Translations under genes and position numbers: made by a program
Shown: positions 33,453 to 38,819 of the stretch, piece after piece
Layout: every line of letters begins with the position of its first letter
Position numbering within the stretch: position 1 is the first letter of the stretch
Assembly: GCA_003233235.1 (NCBI GenBank)
Contig: QILF01000129.1
Coordinates: forward strand, 1 to 38,819
Direction: 5' to 3'
Source: Zetaproteobacteria bacterium
GTDB lineage: Bacteria; Pseudomonadota; Zetaproteobacteria; Mariprofundales; Mariprofundaceae
Length of the DNA stretch: 38,819 nt
Notes under the pieces: model-generated
What the model was told of the DNA's origin: nothing
Seen by the model: only the letters and a program-made list of their open reading frames with translations
Databases searched by the model: none

Positions 33453-35546
33453 TCAGAAACCGCTTTCGCGAATCACGACGGCAATCACCTGATTGAAAAA
33501 CCGCGCCAGTATGCTTTTACGCGAACCTTCGATATATACCTTGCCGCGTATACTCTTTTGCACTGGCGTATCTTGTAAGGGGTGCAGTATCACCCGATAC
33601 ACCGCCTGCTGTGGGATAAGTGAACCGCCTTTGCCTTGAAGAACAGGAATATCTCCGCCGAAAATCGACGCCAACGGCGGATCAAGCAACACTTTAGCAC
33701 TGGCTCGATCAATGTCTTCCACGCGCATATCCATCGCCTTCAAAGCTGGATCGTCCGGATAAAAACGCGCCTTGGCACCTGCCTCGAATCGCCCCAAATC
33801 ACTCTCGGAAACATAAGCACGTACTGTGGCTTTTTTACTATCCACAAGGCTCAAAAGCTTCTCACCACCCTGCACGTAATCACCCTGACTGGCATCCAGA
33901 TTAACCATCACAACTTCGCCGGAAAACGGGGCTTTCATCTTCAACCGGGCAATGCGCTCTTTCAACGAACCCAATTGGGCGACATCACCAATAATCTGTT
34001 GACGAAGAATACGCCCCTGCGCAGCCACATCGCCGGAAACACCTTGTGCCGATGTCTGCCACTGCAACAAGTCCATCTGCCGCTGCAAACCATCCAACTG
34101 GTGGTCCAGTTCGTCCGATTGCAGCTCTATAAGCAATTCACCCTTCTGCACATGCTGGCCGTTGACGACTGGAAACGTCAACACATGCGCATTTTCCGGT
34201 GCATAAAGTGCGATCCGGTGCTCTGCATCCAAAACCCCGGATAACGGCACACGCGTCTGCCATGGAACTAGCAGAAGCATCAAAATCAACCCGAAAACAG
34301 CCAGCGTTCGGTAGCCGCTACGATTGTTCGCCTTATCCCGACGCTTCCACCACTCCTTCATCTCCAAAAAAATCGGCAACACAAGAAACCAACCCACCTC
34401 AACAACCATCAGAAAGATACCTAGAACCTTGAAGAAAAAGAAATAAACCAGCGCGGAAATACCCAGAAACAGGAAAAAACGATAAACCCACGTGATCCAA
34501 GCATAAATCAGCAGTTGATTTCGTAACTTGTCATCCATTTCTTCAGGAACAGGTTCGCCGGGAGCAAACAGCACTTCACGCATCCGCCAGCGGGCCAGCG
34601 CAAAAGCCCGCTGTTGCAAATTATCGACCTCCATCCAATCGGAAAAGAGATAATACCCGTCCCAGCGCATGAAAGGGTTCATATTAATCATCATCGTTAT
34701 CACCCACGTGGTGGTAGCGAGCAGAAAAGTGACGCTCTTCAGCGGCCCTTCGGGCAAAAACGACCACAATAGCGTGGCCATCACAGCCAGCGATAATTCC
34801 GCTAAAAATCCGGCGGCATTAATCCACATACGTTTATGATTGTCGGTCAATTTCCATGCGTCACTGGTATCGGTATACATCACCGGCATCATCACCAGCA
34901 GCCCCATGCCCATGGTCGGCACGCGCACCCCGAAATGACAAGCCGTATAGGCATGTCCGAATTCATGAATAACTTTAGTAAACATCATCGTTAAACCATA
35001 AAAAAGCAGTCCCTGTAACGAGAAAAAATAGCTGAAAGTATGTAGAAAAGACTCCCATTGACGTGAAACCAGATAAACTCCGACAACACCGGAACATAAC
35101 AAAAACCAAATATAGGAACGGGTAAAAAAGAAGCTTACAAGATGCACGGTACGTTTGAGAAATGCATCCGGATGAAACAGCGGAATGCGCAGGAACAGAT
35201 AGTTGTGCAGCAGCCATGTCGCCCAGTGCCCGCGCGCCGCGTTTGCCTGACTGGCAAGGATGCCAAGCCCTTCCGCACCGTGTACCTGCACCAGATTATT
35301 GCCCTGCAAAAACATCGCAACATCAATAACATTTGAGGCTTCCACATTCAGCGTTGTGGCCTCGTTGACCTGTTCGGCAATCTTTTCCGGATCACCCAAA
35401 CGCCAGCGACGCAGCATTTCGAATTGCGGCCAACCAAAGCGGAAATAACGGTTGCGTAACGGATCATACAGCGAGTAGGTCGGCATACCGTTACGCGCAC
35501 GCGGCCCGTCGCATAAGGCCAATTCTTCCCTGAGCGGCGGCAGCAA
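33453..35546 (-). CDS. PqqD-like / M50 metalloprotease / HlyD fusion protein
   Basis: Three parts are visible in 697 residues. Residues about 20-90 (YSLYDPLRNRYFRFGWPQFEML) resemble a PqqD/RRE-like winged-helix peptide-binding domain. Residues about 140-440 are a polytopic M50 site-2-protease region with zinc motif HEFGHAYTACHFG and distal Asp in NMNPFMRWDGYYL. Residues about 440-690 form a HlyD-type adaptor (APENAHVLTFPVVNGQHVQKGELLIEL, coiled helices, MKAPFSGEVVMV). The start is TTG at 35546 with an AGGTC ahead, 6 bases after the HlyD gene. Such fusions accompany HlyD adaptors in diverse bacteria and their substrate is unknown. It may cleave or conduct a peptide or protein cargo across the inner membrane (inference). 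Confidence 0.85.
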   Translation of the reverse strand: MLPPLREELALCDGPRARNGMPTYSLYDPLRNRYFRFGWPQFEMLRRWRLGDPEKIAEQVNEATTLNVEASNVIDVAMFLQGNNLVQVHGAEGLGILASQANAARGHWATWLLHNYLFLRIPLFHPDAFLKRTVHLVSFFFTRSYIWFLLCSGVVGVYLVSRQWESFLHTFSYFFSLQGLLFYGLTMMFTKVIHEFGHAYTACHFGVRVPTMGMGLLVMMPVMYTDTSDAWKLTDNHKRMWINAAGFLAELSLAVMATLLWSFLPEGPLKSVTFLLATTTWVITMMINMNPFMRWDGYYLFSDWMEVDNLQQRAFALARWRMREVLFAPGEPVPEEMDDKLRNQLLIYAWITWVYRFFLFLGISALVYFFFFKVLGIFLMVVEVGWFLVLPIFLEMKEWWKRRDKANNRSGYRTLAVFGLILMLLLVPWQTRVPLSGVLDAEHRIALYAPENAHVLTFPVVNGQHVQKGELLIELQSDELDHQLDGLQRQMDLLQWQTSAQGVSGDVAAQGRILRQQIIGDVAQLGSLKERIARLKMKAPFSGEVVMVNLDASQGDYVQGGEKLLSLVDSKKATVRAYVSESDLGRFEAGAKARFYPDDPALKAMDMRVEDIDRASAKVLLDPPLASIFGGDIPVLQGKGGSLIPQQAVYRVILHPLQDTPVQKSIRGKVYIEGSRKSILARFFNQVIAVVIRESGF

Positions 35547-35552
35547 AGTGAC

Positions 35553-36896
35553 CTACCAGCCCAATTTTTGTCTAGCGACAGCGAGTGGCCTGCGCAGCAA
35601 ATAATAAATGATTGGAACCCGTTTGCCATATATCTTGGCCACGCCGCGCAAGCCGATTCGCGGCGGCTTCTGACCGGGCAGGAACTGCGCGCGCATTTCA
35701 TATGCAAGAACACCACCTGAATCTTGCTGCGCCTGATAAGCGGCATAACTCAATATCGCCGGAATCGAATGTGTAGGTTCCATGTTCAGAAACAACGAAA
35801 CCTTGGCATTTTCAGGGAAAATCAAGCTGTTGCCAACCGGCAACATCATACGTATCTCAGCCTTGGTCGGATCGGCAATCACCACCAGTCGTTCACCAAT
35901 TCGTACCGGCATGCCAATAAGATCGTCACTGTTGGTGAACAGTGCCAAACCGTCGCGCGGCGCTCTGATTTCCAGTTTATCCATTTGTTTCTTGAGAAAA
36001 TTCACGTCCTCACGTTTCTGCATCGCCTTGGCACGCAACGTAACCAGACTCGCTTTGCTGCGTGCATCGCGGAACGATTGTTGAATCAATTGCTGGTATT
36101 TGGCCTCCATCATGGCCATTTCCTTGTTGGCTATCTGTAATTTGGTGCGAATCTCATCGTCGTCCAGAACCAGCAGAACATCGCCTTTCTGAACCGGTTG
36201 ATTCGGCTCGATATTCACTTTATCAACAATCCCGGCCAGCGGCGAACGCACCACCTGTGCATCCAGCGGTCGTACCTCAGCAGGAGCAAGAACGGATTGC
36301 CGTATCGGTGCAAAAAGCGCACCCAATACCAGAATCATAATGCCCCAGAAGCGCCAGCGATTGGATATCCAACGCGATTTTATCCGCCGCCAACTCCAAT
36401 TGGATTCCTTCGCCAGATGGGCAAACCATGCGTGCGCATAAACATAACGCAGGTGATTGAGCAACGTCGTTTCCGCCTGCGCCCAAGCCCGATCACGCGC
36501 CAGAAGTATACCACCCAGACGTTTCTTACCGGCATTCAAGGGAACCCAGATGACATGCCGTGGCAACCACTCCTGCCAGCCTTCAGCCAATTCCTGAGGC
36601 ACATCCCCAAGGCTGAGTTCGCGCGCTTCTTTGCCTCCTGCCGCGTATAAATATGAGGTTAAACGCAACATCCACTGCATAAATGGCGCATCACGCTGCA
36701 ATACAGGCAGGCCTGAAACTGCAGCGATTCGATTTTTACCGTGTGCTTCAAATAGCACCGCCTGCCGGTATTCAATCAGATTATGGGTTTCATTGACGAT
36801 ACAGAAACCCAGGCCTTCTGCATTGATGGTTTCCCAAGCCTGCTGTTCAAGCGACAGCAGCGCGGCAACACCCTGATATTGGGACTGTTCAGCCAT
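35553..36896 (-). CDS. HlyD-family membrane adaptor with N-terminal GAF-like region
   Basis: The 447-residue protein has a cytoplasmic region of about 180 residues that looks like a GAF-type sensor (VIWVPLNAGKKRLGGILLARD), one transmembrane helix (RFWGIMILVLGALFAPI, about 186-202) and a periplasmic HlyD part. There ADVRPLDAQVVRSPLAGIVDKV-like and MDKLEIRAPRDGLALF are the two lipoyl half-motifs flanking a helical hairpin. It starts 2 bases after the preceding adaptor gene and ends 6 bases before the M50-HlyD gene, so the three form an operon. The cytoplasmic domain could couple a signal to the complex (inference). Confidence 0.8.
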   Translation of the reverse strand: MAEQSQYQGVAALLSLEQQAWETINAEGLGFCIVNETHNLIEYRQAVLFEAHGKNRIAAVSGLPVLQRDAPFMQWMLRLTSYLYAAGGKEARELSLGDVPQELAEGWQEWLPRHVIWVPLNAGKKRLGGILLARDRAWAQAETTLLNHLRYVYAHAWFAHLAKESNWSWRRIKSRWISNRWRFWGIMILVLGALFAPIRQSVLAPAEVRPLDAQVVRSPLAGIVDKVNIEPNQPVQKGDVLLVLDDDEIRTKLQIANKEMAMMEAKYQQLIQQSFRDARSKASLVTLRAKAMQKREDVNFLKKQMDKLEIRAPRDGLALFTNSDDLIGMPVRIGERLVVIADPTKAEIRMMLPVGNSLIFPENAKVSLFLNMEPTHSIPAILSYAAYQAQQDSGGVLAYEMRAQFLPGQKPPRIGLRGVAKIYGKRVPIIYYLLRRPLAVARQKLGW

Positions 36897-36898
36897 CG

Positions 36899-37684
36899 TT
36901 AGCGAGCACCGTCGGCAAACGGCATCACCAGACGGCCACTCATACCTGTAATCAAACCACGTGTATCACCCTGAATGACACCGACCAGTTTCACCGTCTG
37001 ACTAACCGAATCAATCTCCGCACCAATATTTTTTACCGTGGCCTGATAAGTCATCCCGGTTTCATCAATAATCAGTGAAAACGGCATACCCATTGTCATC
37101 CGGGTCAGCCAGTTCGAAGGAATTAACGCCTCCACTTCAAATTGCGTATCGTCGAGAATTTTCATCAACTTATCGCCCGGTCTGGCGTACTCATAAGGCT
37201 GCACATGCAGCACGGCCACATGCCCGTCGTAGGGTGCATAAATACGGCAACGGCGAACCTTCTCCTGCCAGATTCGCTGTTCGGCTTTGGCTTTAACTGC
37301 TTCGCTTTTGGCCATCACCAGTTCCAACTTGCTGATGGAATCAAGATCAATAAGCTCCTGACTTATCTGAGCCCGTTCTTTCGCTGTTTTATAGGTTGCA
37401 TTGGCACGCGAAAGCTCCGCATTCTCGACAGCGCAATCAAATTCAATCAGCAAACTTCCCTTACGAAAACCGCTGCCTTCCTGAACTGGAATGCGCAGAA
37501 TACGCGCACCCATCACCGAAGAAAGTTCGGCATGTTGTTTGGCGCGTACACGACCATTAATCGCACTATCTTTTTCTACAGAAAAAAGGCCTTGCGAACC
37601 CGTCCTAGGCGCAAGTTCGGCGGCCTGAGCAGAAAGCATTGGCATCAGAAAAACAAATACCACTGACAAAATTCGAACTATCAT
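36899..37684 (-). CDS. HlyD/RND-type periplasmic adaptor (membrane fusion protein)
   Basis: The 261-residue protein begins with a signal peptide (MIVRILSVVFVFLMPMLSAQA). A lipoyl half (SVMGARILRIPVQEGSGFRKGSLLIEFD, about 55-82), a short helical hairpin, the second lipoyl half (RIYAPYDGHVAVLHVQPYEYARPGDKLM) and a beta-barrel follow. It is expected in the periplasm. It is first of the three-gene operon and has GGGGGTAAACCC before the ATG. No RND, ABC or TolC gene is visible, so its usual partners must be elsewhere or the M50 protein may replace them. Confidence 0.85.
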   Translation of the reverse strand: MIVRILSVVFVFLMPMLSAQAAELAPRTGSQGLFSVEKDSAINGRVRAKQHAELSSVMGARILRIPVQEGSGFRKGSLLIEFDCAVENAELSRANATYKTAKERAQISQELIDLDSISKLELVMAKSEAVKAKAEQRIWQEKVRRCRIYAPYDGHVAVLHVQPYEYARPGDKLMKILDDTQFEVEALIPSNWLTRMTMGMPFSLIIDETGMTYQATVKNIGAEIDSVSQTVKLVGVIQGDTRGLITGMSGRLVMPFADGAR

Positions 37685-37986
37685 GGGTTTACCCCCGCAT
37701 ATCGTTAGCTAAAGCTACAGCAAATTTGAGGCCAAATGCGAATGTATCTGTTCGCCGTAACCTAAGCAGTCAAACCGAGTTCCACCCTGCGGATTTTTGA
37801 TCTATCCGCAACCGTTTTGTTATCAATGACGACAATAACTATTAAGACCGTGCTATAAATGGTTTGGAAAGAGAATCGCTGCAAAATTGAGCCTACGTCT
37901 ACCGAGTATCCGCCAATGACTTGGCTTCCAGAAAAATCGGGAACGTCCGCTTGGAAACTATCCCTGTTTTAACGCATTGGCAAAAT
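37685..37986. other. Intergenic region upstream of the adaptor operon
   Basis: A weak promoter-like TTGACT on the minus strand lies near 37770. No gene or repeat was found apart from the hairpin at its far end. Confidence 0.3.
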
Positions 37987-38003
37987 TTAACGTGAATTTT
38001 GCC
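37979..38003 (-). other. Hairpin spanning the stop codon of the OmpA-like gene
   Basis: GGCAAAATT pairs perfectly with AATTTTGCC around a 7-base loop; the gene's stop lies in it. There is no T-run after it. It may stabilise or end the mRNA. Confidence 0.5.
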
Positions 38004-38819
38004 TTCTGGCATTATTGGCAGCATCTGCCGCTTGTAACTCACGCATGCGCTGCATATTGATTAGCGGAACATAATCAAACGGGTATTTGACAACATAAAG
38101 CTCGACGCGCCGGTTTCTGGCACGTCCTTCAGCCGTCGCATTAGAGGCCACCGGAGATGCCGGACCATAACTCTTGACTGCAATGCGACTGCGCTCCACG
38201 CCATGCTTCACAAGATAACGATAAACAACACGTGCCCGTTGTGCCGAACGGCGATGGGTTTCGACCAGCGTGCCGTTGTTATCACTAAAACCAATGGCTT
38301 CAATCTTCAAATCGGGGTGATCGCGGAGAAATCGGGAGGCTCGATCCAAAGCCGTCGTGGATTGCGGCGAAAGTTCAGCTCCTGTTGCACCGAAAGCCAC
38401 TGTCTCCAACTTGCGTGAGGTGCGCATCGCTTTATCTAGGCGTTTGACATCCTTTTTCAGTTGTTTCACATCCGGTTTAGGCGAACCATCCATCTTTCCA
38501 ATAACTTTATTGGCGATCTTTTCAGCAAAACGCTCGGCAACCTTATCCGCCACCCTCTCAGCCAGCTCATCTTCATTCAAATTTTTCCCGGCAGAGACCT
38601 CGGCAACGACTTTCTCAAGCTCTTTCTTCGGAATGCGGAAATTATCTTCATCGTAGGACTGATCCTCACGCTCCGGTGCATAACAAGCCCAGTTAAACGG
38701 TGCGGTTTCAGCCTTTGTCCATGTGCCGATATTATGGGCCAGAAGATTGCGCAAATCACCGATATCCACTTTATTAAAGGCATTCGGAAGCGGATCGACA
38801 CCCATACTGTCGTAAATAT
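37987..38819 (-). CDS. OmpA-family peptidoglycan-binding protein, N-terminus beyond window
   Basis: The frame stays open to the window edge, so the protein is longer than the 277 residues seen. A Lys/Glu/Ala-rich helical stretch (ADKVAERFAEKIANKVIGKM) and a coiled linker lead to a C-terminal OmpA domain: VAFGATGAELSPQSTTAL, IEAIGFSDNNGT, RRSAQRARVVYRYLVKHGV, SYGPASPVASNATAEGRARNRRVELYV. The Asp in GFSDN and Arg in RNRRVEL occupy the peptidoglycan-binding positions. It probably anchors an outer-membrane structure to the wall. It lies about 300 bases upstream of the adaptor operon on the same strand. Confidence 0.85.
   Translation of the reverse strand, partial: IYDSMGVDPLPNAFNKVDIGDLRNLLAHNIGTWTKAETAPFNWACYAPEREDQSYDEDNFRIPKKELEKVVAEVSAGKNLNEDELAERVADKVAERFAEKIANKVIGKMDGSPKPDVKQLKKDVKRLDKAMRTSRKLETVAFGATGAELSPQSTTALDRASRFLRDHPDLKIEAIGFSDNNGTLVETHRRSAQRARVVYRYLVKHGVERSRIAVKSYGPASPVASNATAEGRARNRRVELYVVKYPFDYVPLINMQRMRELQAADAANNARRQNSR

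Overview
The window reads as chromosomal DNA of a Gram-negative, flagellated proteobacterium. Supporting signs are RelA/SpoT, L28, omega and guanylate kinase housekeeping genes, a FliC-FlaG-FliD-FliS flagellar set with a sigma-28-type promoter, an OmpA-type protein and HlyD-type periplasmic adaptors. Base composition is near 50% GC. A marine or freshwater gammaproteobacterium or zetaproteobacterium is plausible, but no marker here fixes the class; that is inference.

Layout. (1) 1-1062: a stand-alone class III nucleotide cyclase on the minus strand, tightly boxed by IS5-like MITE termini, with a second MITE-like element inserted next to one of them. (2) 1211-2475: a hot-dog thioesterase and an EEP-family phosphatase/nuclease. 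(3) 2500-2990: tRNA-Gln with its terminator, then the first copy of a dispersed MITE family. (4) 3121-6319: operon rmlA-rmlB-tviB for nucleotide-sugar supply, preceded by 13-bp tandem repeats. (5) 6530-8751: a tRNA-Arg relic, intact tRNA-Arg, a second MITE copy, and a hipBA toxin-antitoxin operon with an operator array of 27-bp period. (6) 9083-12441: Rep helicase and an AlkC-type DNA repair protein, with 24-bp exact direct repeats on both sides of rep. (7) 12735-14108: AlgC-type phosphomannomutase/phosphoglucomutase, possibly leaderless. (8) 14125-18760: flagellar filament and cap operon, followed by an OGT-like glycosyltransferase and a divergent sulfotransferase that might modify flagellin. 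(9) 21706-23706: RecG. (10) 24066-27409: alpha/beta hydrolase overlapping a LOV-domain hybrid histidine kinase, a probable blue-light sensor. (11) 27535-31745: rpmB, then on the minus strand ridA, spoT, rpoZ, gmk and a 2[4Fe-4S] ferredoxin. The gmk frame carries an in-frame TAA. (12) 31890-38819: AGCS sodium:amino-acid symporter, a three-gene adaptor/protease module (HlyD adaptor, HlyD with N-terminal sensor-like region, and a PqqD-like/M50/HlyD fusion), and an OmpA-like gene running off the window.

The most unusual items are the four-copy MITE family (18-bp termini, 4-bp target duplications), the M50-HlyD module of unknown cargo, the LOV kinase/hydrolase pair, the nonsense codon in the normally essential gmk, and the OGT plus sulfotransferase beside flagellin. 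No CRISPR array, rRNA or intact transposase was seen.
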